Below the pieces are notes generated by a model. It was not told the origin of the DNA and ran no database searches. It saw only the letters and a list, made by a program, of their open reading frames with translations. A program made the position numbers and the translations under genes. From Heloderma charlesbogerti (taxonomy: Eukaryota > Chordata > Lepidosauria > Squamata > Helodermatidae), in NCBI GenBank assembly GCA_026122225.1, contig JANEZZ010001641.1, forward strand, positions 1 to 64,000: a stretch of 64,000 bases of DNA, read 5' to 3'. Position 1 is the stretch's first letter. Each line of letters begins with the position of its first letter. This document shows, one piece after another, positions 55,169-64,000 of this stretch.

Positions 55169-55551
55169 TAGGATGGCCAGGTGTCCTACTTTACAAAGGA
55201 CAGTCCTCTATTTTGGAAAGCTGGCAGAGGACAGTCCTCTATCTGAAAATGTCTTCTATTTGATGGGCTGTCCAGTCCAGGTCTGGTTTAAACTCCAAGA
55301 ATCATAAGTAGGGAAAGCAGCAAGTTGCCCATCAGCACTTTGCAACTGGACAGCAGACTGAACAGGCAGGCATACAAGGTCACTTGGTCACAGTCCTCCC
55401 CACTATGGTGAGATGGTATTACTATTTAAATTACAGTTGTTATTTCTAAATTTGAACTTATACATACAAATTAGCATGTGCAAATATTATGCAAATTGGC
55501 AACCTCTTTTGTCCCCTTTTTTGGTGATGCAATGCATAAGTGGCCATCCTA
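55169..55551. mobile_element. hAT-type MITE with TAGGATGGCCA ends
   Basis: TAGGATGGCCAGG at 55169 is mirrored by GTGGCCATCCTA ending at 55551. The flanks TTTAGAAG (55161-55168) and CTTAGAAG (55552-55559) agree at 7 of 8 positions, the hAT duplication length. Inner phrases GACAGTCCTCTATTTTGG and ACTGGACAGCAGACTGAAC are shared with 31087-31475. Non-coding. Confidence 0.85.
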
Positions 55552-55559
55552 CTTAGAAG

Positions 55560-56401
55560 CGACTGAAGGAAAATTAGATGAGCCTTTTGCTGAGCCTTGC
55601 CCGGAGGAGGAGGGGTGTCCCTTAGTTCTTCTATAGAGTGATTAGAGATAAGACAAGCCTCCCTTGGGAGGGAGTTCTAGAGTTTCAGCATGACTACCAA
55701 GAAGGCCCTCTCCTTGCTCCAAACCAGATGTACTGCAAGGATCAATATAATGCACAAGATAGCCTCTTCTATGACCTTCACAAGTAGGCAGACTCATACA
55801 GAGGGTAGAACTTCAGAAAACTTGGCTCTAAACAGTAAGTGGCTTTAGGGATCATCACCAGCTATTTGAATTGGGCACAGTAAAAACAAAACAAAAATGG
55901 AAGCCAGTGCAGCTGTTTAATTAGGGGAAGTGCTGCATGCTCCCAATAGAGAGCTCCAATTAATAACATAGTTGTATTTTGGACCTATTGGGATTTCTCC
56001 TATATTTCAGAATTCAGTGTATGGTCAATAATTATTCAATCAATAACTATGGGAAAAAGAACCATCAGTCTAGTGGTGGTTATGGTTTGTACATAAAATC
56101 ACTTTAAAGTTAGCTGAAAATGGCAATCCTGTGTGAAGGCAAGTTTTTTGTGGCCTACAAAAAGTGACAGTAGGTAGATCAGGAGAGGAAGGAGAGAGAC
56201 ACAGTGAAAGTCCAATTCAGTAGCTGCAGAAATAGAGTCCCCATTTTCCTTGTATCAAAAAAGTCTTCAGCTTGAACATTTCAAGGATCTGACAGGATTT
56301 TGGGCCTTCCAAGTGACAGCAGAGGTGTCAAAAAAGGCAAAAGAGAGTGGAAATGGAGTTCGAAAGATGCACACTTTCCCAGATGTATCTGTCAGCCAAT
56401 A
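55560..56401. other. unannotated; weak L2-like text
   Basis: GGGAGGGAGTTCTAGAGTTTCAGC, AGAAGGCCCTCTCC and GGAAGCCAGTGCAGCTG at 55660-55915 recall the antisense L2 3' region, so an old L2 piece is likely. Confidence 0.45.
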
Positions 56402-56712
56402 AAAACATAAGAAGAGCCATTCTGGATCAGACCAAAGGCCTATCTAGTTCAGTATTCTGTTCCCACACTGACCAGCCAGATGCTCCAATGGGAACCCCAC
56501 AAGCAGGACATGAACGCAGTAGCATTCCCTGCTTATGTTCCCCAGCAACTGGTATTGAGAGACATACTGCCTCTGATATAGGAGATAATATTTTGCCATC
56601 ATGACTAGTAGCCTTTGGTAGCTTTATTCTCCATGAATTTGTCTAATCCCCTTTAAAGGCATCTACGTTGTTGGCTATCAATCATTATCTCTTGTGGTAG
56701 GTGGGTGTTTTC
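56402..56712 (-). mobile_element. CR1 LINE 3' end
   Basis: AAAACATAAGAAGAGCCATT, CTGGATCAGACCAAAGGCCT and TTTGTCTAATCCCCTTTAAA are the antisense CR1 tail seen at 44137 and 45119. Confidence 0.85.
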
Positions 56713-57112
56713 AGTTTAAAATACATTTTCTTGAAAACTATAACGGTTACAGCAACTATTCTTGTTCCTCTCATAACTGAGTATGTAAATGAATGTAATT
56801 ATGGCACTGATGCTGTAATTTGAGAGTTAGAAGAAATTCCCATTAAAGTTCTGGACACTTTCAATGGTGATCCCATGTGCTTTAAAAGATTATTTTTAAT
56901 TACAAAGTAATGATCACAGATTTCTATAACTGACAACAGAGTTACCCATCTGATAAAAGAGATTTCCTTTCTCCCCCTGTAGCTCTACCTCCCCAGTTAC
57001 ATCACTTCAGTGAGAAGAAATGAGACTGTGGAAGAAAGGTTGTCAAATTCTTGACATTTTAAGTAGGGAGGCTTGATAACATTGTAAATCCTATCTACTT
57101 TTAGCAAACCCA
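56713..57112. other. unannotated stretch
   Basis: No recognised feature. Confidence 0.3.
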
Positions 57113-57567
57113 GGGCCGATCTACATTGCGCCCGTCATCGCAATTAATTCGGTGTCCCGTCGGGTTAAACGCTCTTGCATTATAATGTGATTATTCACAC
57201 TCACCCATTTTCCCCATTGCAGTGCTTCATCGAATGTGCGAGCTCAGTTCACACTCAAGTGCTGTGCTGTTTTCCTGCTGTTTTCTTGCGCGTGCTTGTC
57301 TGATTTCGGATGCTAAGTGGGGTCGGCCCTGGTCAGTAGTTGGATGGGCGACCGCCTGGGAATCAGGCTTCCTGCACTGAGCAGAGGGCTGTTCTATCCC
57401 TTCAAATGAGACTAAGTTTTACCCCCTCCTATCGCCCTCTCTGGATGTTTTTTTTTAAAAATTAAGATGTTATCCTTGCAGAATCGGGGCTTCTCCGTGA
57501 TGGTTTTTTTTTCTAATTCAGGCATGATCTTCGAAGATTCGAAGTTGTGAATCTTCCTACCTATCAT
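57113..57567. mobile_element. foldback element with 5S-like arm, copy 2 (one arm only)
   Basis: Starts GGGCCGATCTACATTGCGCC. It carries CACACTCACCCATTTTCCCC, the 5S-like block (57295-57364), CTTCCTGCACTGAGCAGAGG, CTCCTATCGCCCTCTCTGGA and TAATTCAGGCATGATCTTCG. It stops near the palindrome centre, where the hAT MITE copy 9 begins. No returning arm is found, so half of the element is lost. Confidence 0.8.
57295..57364 (+). repeat. 5S rRNA-derived segment
   Basis: CTTGTCTGATTTCGGATGCT, then GGTCGGCCCTGGTCAGTAGT, TGGATGGGCGACCGCCTGGG and AAT: the 3' part of 5S rRNA. It shares GGATGC and GGGCGACC with the right arm of the foldback at 54245-54318. Confidence 0.85.
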
Positions 57568-58005
57568 TACGGATGGCTGTGAATTTCTCCACGAATCTCG
57601 GGGAGGCCGAATGCCAATGCATTCGGCCCCCCGAAATTGTTGGTAAAATTCTCCGCCCCCCCGCCCCCCCGGGATGGGACTTACCTCCCTCGAATGTCCC
57701 TCTCGGCGGTGGGTCCCGGCGGCGTTTCGGCGGCGTTTCGGCGCCGCCGCCATTACAAAATAAAGTAAAAAAAAAAAACCCACCCGTGATAGGCTATGTT
57801 AATCGTTACGTAGCCTATCACGGGTGGTTTTTTTTTTTTTTTTTACATTTTCTTTTGTATTTCGCAGCCAGGGAGACGGGGCACTTCTTCCCGGCCTGAA
57901 TTTCGGCTGGCTGAGGCAGGGCGCCTCCCCCCCCAGCCTGAACTTCAGGGGGAGAACCGAAGCGCCTCCCCCCCACCACGAAGCAAGCTGCGGGACCAGG
58001 TAAGT
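57568..58005 (+). mobile_element. compound-palindrome hAT MITE, copy 9 (right tip missing)
   Basis: Starts TACGGATGGCTGTGAATTTC, a mutated form of the family start, followed by CGGGGAGGCCGAATGCCAAT as in copy 1. The core is reduced to one hairpin, 57783-57825 (CCGTGATAGGCTATG ... TAGCCTATCACGG). The right arm with GCAAGCTGCGGGACCAGGTAAG is present but the last 13 or so bases are not. Donor-like AGGTAAGT boxes lie at 57679-57686 (minus) and 57998-58005 (plus). Confidence 0.85.
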
Positions 58006-58363
58006 GACTTACCTGTCATAGGGATAGGCAGCTGCCTCCAAACTCAAGGGCGACCACCTATCCAATGCAGGGCAGGCGAAGCACAGAGGGGATCATTCCC
58101 TCTGTGCTTCTCTTGCCCTGGATTTGCTGTCTAGCCGCAGGAAGGTGGAATGGGGGAGGAGGCTGCTGGACGACACATAGGATGTGCTGTACTGGTATTT
58201 CCACCCTCCCTGCCCTGGGACGCCCCCCCGGAATGCCCCTTTTTGGCCGCTCTGCCCTCCTCTTTGGAGCACGGAGCGCAGGGCTGTTCCGTGCTGCCTG
58301 CGAGGCAGTGCAGAAGGGAGGGAAGGTCGGTTCTCCAGGAACCAACCTCGGATTGCGCCCTTA
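58006..58363. mobile_element. ATAGGATTGC-ended MITE (family B), copy 4
   Basis: Begins about GTCATAGGGATAGGCAGCTG, contains CTATCCAATGCAGGGCAGGC and TTTGCTGTCTAGCCGCAGG, and ends CGGATTGCGCCCTTA. It is reversed relative to the copy at 21229. It joins the damaged end of MITE copy 9. Confidence 0.65.
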
Positions 58364-59699
58364 AGGGGGGGAACCTAAGCCCCCCTAAAAATAACTCAGT
58401 GAAGAGTGAACATGCTCAGTGGCTATGGAATGCTGTTTGATAATTGATGGGGAGAAAATGGAAAACCAAGGGAAAGGGAGAATGGAATGGAGTATGTTGG
58501 AAAAAGTCATAGCTGGCTGGAACCTTGAACAGGAGCATCCACACTGCAACATTTTGTTGCAGTTTCCACCTGTAATTCTGAAATCCAAAGACTGAGGTGA
58601 CCTTTGGTGTCTTTTAAGCATTTGATGCACATGCATGTTACTTTTCCTTTGCCTCTGAACAAGGTCACACAAATTCATTTTGCCCCTCCCCTGGACAAGA
58701 TGTCCTGCAGTACCCAGATTACTTTCCCTTAGCTCCATGAAATTTGAAGAATTCGAGGCAGGCCTCCCATGTCCTATGGAACACTGGAGAATACAGAAAC
58801 GTCTGCCTGCTTCTAAGCTTAGTACTGAAACAAGGGTCTCACCCACTCTTTCCTTGACCTCTCTGCCATATATAGATGACTGGGGGTGGGGGGGGCACTC
58901 TCTCACCATGTCATGCTGAACTCTGGAGCATGCAGAAGGAGTGTGAATTTCTTGTTCTGCTTCTGTGCCTGCTCAGTAGCTCAGCATGACATGGGACCGC
59001 CCATTACCTCTCCTAGACATACTAGAGAACCTGGAGGAGGGGATGGGAGGGGGCTCTATCATTGCACTGGGCTTTGGAGCAGGAAGAACCTGCACATATA
59101 TTGACTTAGTTCTTGAAGGTTCCATGCAGGTTAAATGGTATCAACAGGACGTTCTGAAGTTTGGTAAGCTGTACAGATTGGTAAGATGCACATCACAGGT
59201 AGGGGTTGTGCTTATGGGTGTTCAGCAAAGTTTATGGCCATTTCCCAGCTCCCCCCAAATCCTATTGGAATACCGAGATCAGGTCTAACCTACACAACCT
59301 ATTTAAAAAATCCATGATGCTTTTTTTTTTTGGTCTTCTCTTTCACTAATTCTGATCTCTGAGTGTTACAGGGCTATTAACAACAAGGCATCCAAAATGG
59401 TGTTCACCTCTCCCCCGCCCCCCAAACACACATCACAGAACTATTCAGTTTAAGAAAAACTCGGGTAGAGAGAAAAACACACAGAGAGAATAAACTTCTC
59501 AGTATGTCCAGCAAGTAGGGTAGCCAGAGGCAAATGAGTCTTCTTCTGTACCTTTAACCATTTACTCTTAATCAATTTACCTTTAATAGTATATGTAGAA
59601 AAAATAATTTCAGCAGGTGCATCTGGTCATACCTCTGGCAAAATTCCCGCTTTTACACATGTAAAGGAACAAACGCCCCAAGTGCTCTCTTTTGTTTCT
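58364..59699. other. unannotated stretch
   Basis: No recognised gene or repeat. Short frames on both strands show no family pattern. Confidence 0.3.
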
Positions 59700-59850
59700 G
59701 ATCACCCTAGAAGCAGTAAAAGGCAAAATGCGTGGATCAGATGTAAAATGCGTGGATCAGATGTAATGTCTTGTAGGGGGACGATCACCCTAGAAGCAGA
59801 AAGTAAAAGGCAAAATGTGTGGATCAGATGTAATGTCTTGTAGGGGGACG
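59700..59850. repeat. short tandem duplication
   Basis: The phrase GATCACCCTAGAAGCAG with AAAATGCGTGGATCAGATGT and AATGTCTTGTAGGGGGACG occurs twice in tandem (starts 59700 and 59783). A further 21-base repeat of AAAATGCGTGGATCAGATGT is nested within the first unit. Confidence 0.9.
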
Positions 59851-59959
59851 TGACCTTAGAATTGGCTATGCGAAGACTAATATCAGAGCAATTCAAGCAA
59901 TAATGCTGCATGCCTTTTGCTATTTCTGGGCACATCTGTGAGCAGGTATTAATTCTGGA

Positions 59960-60155
59960 ATAGTGGAGCAGTGGTAGAGGCCACCGGGCATGTGCTTTGC
60001 ATACAGAAGGTTCCAAATTCAATTCCTGGGATATCCAGGTAGGGCTGAGAATTAATCCTGTCTGAAACCTTGGACAACTGCTGCCAGTCACTGTAGGAAA
60101 CTGTACCTAGTTAGATGAACTACCGGTCTGATTCCGTTTAAGGCAGCTATGTTCC
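59960..60155 (+). mobile_element. tRNA-derived SINE
   Basis: TGGAGCAGTGGTAGAGGCCA (A box) is followed by GTGCTTTGCATACAGAAGGT and TTCAATTCCTGG (B box), then CAACTGCTGCCAGTCACTGTAG and TTTAAGGCAGCTATGTTCC. It is the same family as the antisense copy at 51008-51172. Confidence 0.8.
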
Positions 60156-61260
60156 CTAAAACGACCAATTTCGATCTCAGTTTTGTTCAGAACAGAAGGT
60201 GCTGATGCTATAGTAAAAAAAAAAGGCTGGTTGTATTCCAGATTAAGTGTTTGGATATTGCACAAAACTGAATAGAAGCGTACATTAAAATTGCTGTAGT
60301 TTCTGAAGTATTAGTCTGCATGACCAGCTCTTCATCAATCAGGTATTGAAGGACAGATAAAACATGAGTATTTTCAGAAATACATTCCTTGAGAAGGAAC
60401 AGGACATAGCAGCAAAATGGTGAAAGAGATGTTTTCTATGCATCTGTGTGTCTACATTCCAGCAAATGCCCAACATTTGGTGGTTGTTGATGTTCACATG
60501 TAAATATTAATAATCCTACATGTGAATGTCCAAGCATTCCCCATTCGTCATATATATATGCCAGTGAGTCCTAAAGGTGACTGTTAATATTCACCGGTGT
60601 TCCTCTGAACCGTCAGACATTCACATCATTGTCTGGGATTGTCAACCTATGTCAACGCCCATAAAATGACATTCATTATAACATCAGAAACAATTTGACA
60701 GTATTAACAAAGGGTTCCCAGGTAAAATGTTATGAATTGATATATGTTTTATAGGTATGGGAATTTCTTCCTATAGAGTTTTTGTGTCTATGTCATATTG
60801 AAATCCAGGTTCTCCTGAAAACTACAGGTTATCTGTCAACTTTCATAGAGCCATAAGCACATTCAATTTTTGTATCCAAAGTGTTCCTGCTAACTGAACT
60901 TCTTGAGAGTCCAGGGTTAGCTGAGAATTCCTATTGCTTATTTAGTGTACTTAATAATTAGAACTAGGAGGGTTCCCCCCCCCCCGAATCAGAATTTGTG
61001 ACTAAAACACGCATACGCACACTCGGCTGTAATGTAATGTCACAAGCATTTCTTTTGCCTCTGACCTAGTTTAACTTCCAACACCAAACACAGTATCTAT
61101 CAGAAAGGAGAAGCCAGGAATTGGCCAGTTTATGTAGAGTGTAAAGATATAAGGATCTGTCTTATACAGACTGTTTCTTTTCAACAAGTTTTTTTTTCAT
61201 CTGCACCCTCACAATTAAACAACAGCTATAGATCATAACATGTAAAAGCATAAATACGAA
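60156..61260. other. unannotated stretch
   Basis: AT-rich, apparently single-copy sequence with a (TA)n word at 60551 and a poly-C run at 60977. No gene signal. Confidence 0.35.
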
Positions 61261-64000
61261 GCAACAATCATGGATCACTGCCTTGTTGTGGCGAAGGGGC
61301 TTGCGTAACTCAGTGAAGCCATAAGCTATGCTGTGCAGGGCCACCCAAGACGGACAGGTCATGGCAGAGAGTTCTGACAAAATGTGGTCCACTGGAGAAG
61401 GAAATGGCAACCCACTCCAGTATTCTTGCCAAGAAAACCCCATGGAACGTATCACAAGGCTAAAAGAGATGACGCCGGAAGATGAGCCCCTCAGGTCGGA
61501 AGATGTCCAATATGCTACTGGGGAAGAGCAGAGGGTATTTCCAAGTAGCGCCAGAAAGAGTGAAGCAGCTGGGCCAAAGCCGAAAGGACACTCAGCTGTG
61601 GATGTGTCTGGTGGTGAAAAGAAAATCCGATGCTGTAAAGAACAATATTGTTTAGGAACCTGGAATGTCAGATCAATGAATCAAGGTAAGCTGGAGGTGG
61701 TCAAACATGAGATGGCAAGATTGAACATCGACATCTTGGGAATCAGCGAACTAAAATGGACAGGCATGGGCGAATTTAATTCAGGTGACCATCATATCTA
61801 CTATTGTGGGCAAGAATCCCTTAGAAGAAATGGAGTAGCACTCATAGTCAACAAAAGGGTGGGAAAAGCAGTACTGGGGTACAATCTTAAAAATGATAGA
61901 ATGATCTCAGTACGAATCCAAGGCAAACCATTCAACATCACAGTAATTCAAGTCTATGCCCCAACCACTGAGGCCGAAGAAGCTGAGGTTGATCGGTTCT
62001 ATGAAGACCTACAACACCTTCTAGAACTAACACCAAAAAAAGATGTCCTCTTCATCATAGGGGATTGGAATGCTAAAGTAGGAAGTCAAGAAATCACCGG
62101 GATAACAGGCAGGCATGGCCTTGGTGTACAAAATGAAGCAGGACAAAAGCTAATAGAGTTTTGCCAAGAGAACATGCTGATCATAGCAAACACTCTTTTC
62201 CAACAGCACAAGAGGCGACTCTACACATGGACATCACCAGATGGTCAATATCGAAATCAGATTGATTATGTCCTTTGCAGCCAAAGATGGAGAAGCTCCA
62301 TACAGTCAGTAAAAACAAGACCTGGAGCTGACTGTGGCTCAGATCATGAGCTGCTTCTTGCAAAATTTCGGCTTAAATTGAAGAACGTCGGGAAAACCAC
62401 TAAACCGTTCAGGTATGACCTAAATCATATCCCTGATGAATATACAGTGGAGGTGAGGAATAGATTTCAGGGATTAGACCTGATAGACAGAGTGCCTGAG
62501 GAACTATGGACGGAGGTCCGTAACATTGTTCAGGAGGCAGCAACGAAATCCATCCCAAAGAAAAAGAAATGCAAGAAAGCCAAGTGGCTGTCTGATGAGG
62601 CTTTACAAGTAGCTCACGAAAGAAGGGAAGCGAAAAGCAAGGGAGAAAGGGGAAGATATACCCAACTGAATGCAGAGTTCCAGAGAATAGCAAGGAGAGA
62701 CAAGAAGGCCTTCGTAAATGAACAATGCAAAGAAATCGAGGAAAACAACAGAATGGGAAAGACTAGAGATCTCTTCAAGAAAATTGGAGATCTCAAGGGA
62801 ACGTTTTGTGCAAAGACGGGCATGATAAAGGACAAAGAAGGCAGGGACCTAACAGAAGCAGATGAGATTAAGAAGAGGTGGCAAGAATACACAGAAGAAC
62901 TATACAGGAAAGATCTGAATGTCCCTGATAGCCATGATAGTGCGGTCACTGAACTTGAGCCGGACATCCTAGAGAGTGAAGTCAAGTGGGCCTTAGGAAG
63001 CATTAGTAACAACAAAGCTAGCAGAGATGACAGTATTCCAGCCGAGCTATTTAAAATCCTAAAAGATGATGCTGTTAAAGTGCTGCATTCAATATGCCAA
63101 CAAATCTGGAACACTCAACAGTGGCCACAAGACTGGAAAAGGTCAGTTTACATTCCAATTCCAAAGAAGGGCAATGCCAAAGAGTGTTCAAACTACCGCA
63201 CAATTGCGCTCATTTCACATGCCAGCAAGGTGATGCTCAAAATCCTACAAGCTAGGCTTCAGCAGTATGCGAACCGAGAACTACCGGAAGTACAAGCTGG
63301 GTTTAGAAGAGGCAGAGGAACTAGAGATCAAATCGCCAACATTCGCTGCATCATGGAGAAAGCAAGAGAATTCCAGAAAAACGTCTATTTCTGCTTCATT
63401 GACTACGCTAAAGCCTTTGATTGTGTGGATCACAACAAACTGTGGCAAATTCTTAAAGTGATGGGAGTACCAGACCACCTTACCCGTCTCCTGAGAAACC
63501 TGTACGAGGGTCAAGAAGCAACAGTAAGAACCAGACATGGAACAACCGATTGGTTCAAAATTGGGAAAGGAGTACGACAAGGCTGCATATTGTCACCCTG
63601 CTTATTTAACTTATATGCAGAGTACATCATGAGAAATGCCGGGTTGGATGAATCAGAGGTTGGAATTAAGATTGCTGGGAGAATTATCAACAACCTCCGA
63701 TATGCAGACGATACCACCCTAATGGCAGAAAGCGAAGAGGATCTCAAGAGCCTCTTGTTGAGGGTGAAAGAGGAGAGTGCAAAAGCTGGTTTGAAACTCA
63801 ACATTAAAAAAACTAAGATCATGGCATCTGGCCCCATCACTTCCTGGCATATAGAAGGGGAAGAAATGGAAGCAGTGACAGATTTTACTTTCTTGGGCTC
63901 CAAGATCACCGCAGATGGTGACTGTAGCCATGAAATTAAAAGACACTTGCTCCTTGGGAGGAAAGCTATGGCCAACCTAGACAGCATAGTAAGAAGCAGA
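61261..64000 (+). mobile_element. RTE-BovB LINE, copy 4 (young; runs off the window)
   Basis: The 5' UTR starts near CATGGATCACTGCCTTGTTG and includes GCCACCCAAGACGGACAGGT and CCCACTCCAGTATTCTTGCC. It is followed by an uninterrupted ORF2 that is still open at the last base of the window. All parts of the element up to the reverse transcriptase thumb are present, so this is the best-preserved LINE in the window. Confidence 0.95.
61442..64000 (+). CDS. BovB ORF2: apurinic-type endonuclease and reverse transcriptase, intact as far as seen
   Basis: From the ATG at 61442, 853 codons read through without a stop or shift to the window edge. The usual RTE ORF2 is about 1000 residues, so the C-terminus lies outside. 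Endonuclease: GTWNVRSMNQGKL (near residue 72), ISELKWTG (E103, metal binding), IIGDWNAKVGSQ (D208, N210), NQIDYVLCSQRW, and SDH at 300-302. A lysine-rich linker (SIPKKKKCKKAKW) follows. Reverse transcriptase: KECSNYRTIALISHASKVML, FIDYAKAFDCVDH (D654), RQGCILSPCLFNLYAEY, RYADDTTLM (YADD at 754-757) and NIKKTKIM. All catalytic residues I can check are present. The role is target-primed reverse transcription. The ATG choice follows the end of the 5' UTR; an upstream start cannot be excluded. Confidence 0.9.
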   Translation, partial: MERITRLKEMTPEDEPLRSEDVQYATGEEQRVFPSSARKSEAAGPKPKGHSAVDVSGGEKKIRCCKEQYCLGTWNVRSMNQGKLEVVKHEMARLNIDILGISELKWTGMGEFNSGDHHIYYCGQESLRRNGVALIVNKRVGKAVLGYNLKNDRMISVRIQGKPFNITVIQVYAPTTEAEEAEVDRFYEDLQHLLELTPKKDVLFIIGDWNAKVGSQEITGITGRHGLGVQNEAGQKLIEFCQENMLIIANTLFQQHKRRLYTWTSPDGQYRNQIDYVLCSQRWRSSIQSVKTRPGADCGSDHELLLAKFRLKLKNVGKTTKPFRYDLNHIPDEYTVEVRNRFQGLDLIDRVPEELWTEVRNIVQEAATKSIPKKKKCKKAKWLSDEALQVAHERREAKSKGERGRYTQLNAEFQRIARRDKKAFVNEQCKEIEENNRMGKTRDLFKKIGDLKGTFCAKTGMIKDKEGRDLTEADEIKKRWQEYTEELYRKDLNVPDSHDSAVTELEPDILESEVKWALGSISNNKASRDDSIPAELFKILKDDAVKVLHSICQQIWNTQQWPQDWKRSVYIPIPKKGNAKECSNYRTIALISHASKVMLKILQARLQQYANRELPEVQAGFRRGRGTRDQIANIRCIMEKAREFQKNVYFCFIDYAKAFDCVDHNKLWQILKVMGVPDHLTRLLRNLYEGQEATVRTRHGTTDWFKIGKGVRQGCILSPCLFNLYAEYIMRNAGLDESEVGIKIAGRIINNLRYADDTTLMAESEEDLKSLLLRVKEESAKAGLKLNIKKTKIMASGPITSWHIEGEEMEAVTDFTFLGSKITADGDCSHEIKRHLLLGRKAMANLDSIVRSR

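Overview
This window is vertebrate nuclear DNA made almost entirely of transposable elements. The organism is most likely a squamate reptile (lizard or snake). The evidence is several RTE-BovB LINEs together with a tRNA-derived SINE of the Sauria type (ending in a BovB-like tail), CR1 and L2 LINEs, a MIR-like SINE, a Tc1/mariner element and many short inverted-repeat elements (MITEs). No host gene is recognised with confidence. The only host-exon candidate is a short splice-flanked open segment inside a tandem duplication, and its product is unknown.

Layout. 1-6.8 kb: poly-C, a CR1 3' end, and a Tc1/mariner element whose transposase is broken and carries a palindromic hAT-type MITE directly upstream of its start codon. 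6.8-12 kb: an old, nearly full-length BovB split by an L2 copy (itself split by a MITE) and by a second MITE. 12-18.7 kb: decayed MITEs, an old L2 and an L1 fragment. 18.7-20.9 kb: an antisense BovB. 21.2-22.2 kb: a MITE inside a MITE. 23.9-26.4 kb: a 1229-bp apparently exact tandem duplication. 26.9-35.2 kb: four more copies of the palindromic hAT family, a solo LTR, and the start of a CR1 that runs to 37.6 kb. 38.2-39.8 kb: a young L2 with an uninterrupted 465-residue reverse transcriptase ORF. 40-53 kb: SINEs (Sauria, MIR-like, 5S-derived), CR1 3' ends, MITEs, and a BovB with a 5' inversion and a 12-bp target duplication. 53.5-58.4 kb: foldback elements whose arms carry 5S rRNA-like sequence, plus the ninth palindromic MITE. 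61.3 kb to the right edge: a young BovB whose ORF is open for 853 codons and runs off the window.

The most unusual content is a family of nine short elements (copies at 3649, 9020, 10937, 21653, 26890, 29827, 33392, 34787 and 57568). They begin TAGGGRTG and, where the flanks are preserved, have 8-bp target duplications, the hAT hallmark. Inside they are palindromes made of smaller palindromes. Their CpG-rich arms carry many ATGGCGGC (YY1-like) boxes. In at least seven copies each arm has a splice-donor consensus pointing out of the element. They look like mobile bidirectional exon/promoter cassettes, although the donor-like boxes could instead be subterminal transposase-binding repeats. The second unusual item is 5S rRNA-derived sequence that appears both as a CR1-tailed SINE and inside the arms of foldback elements.
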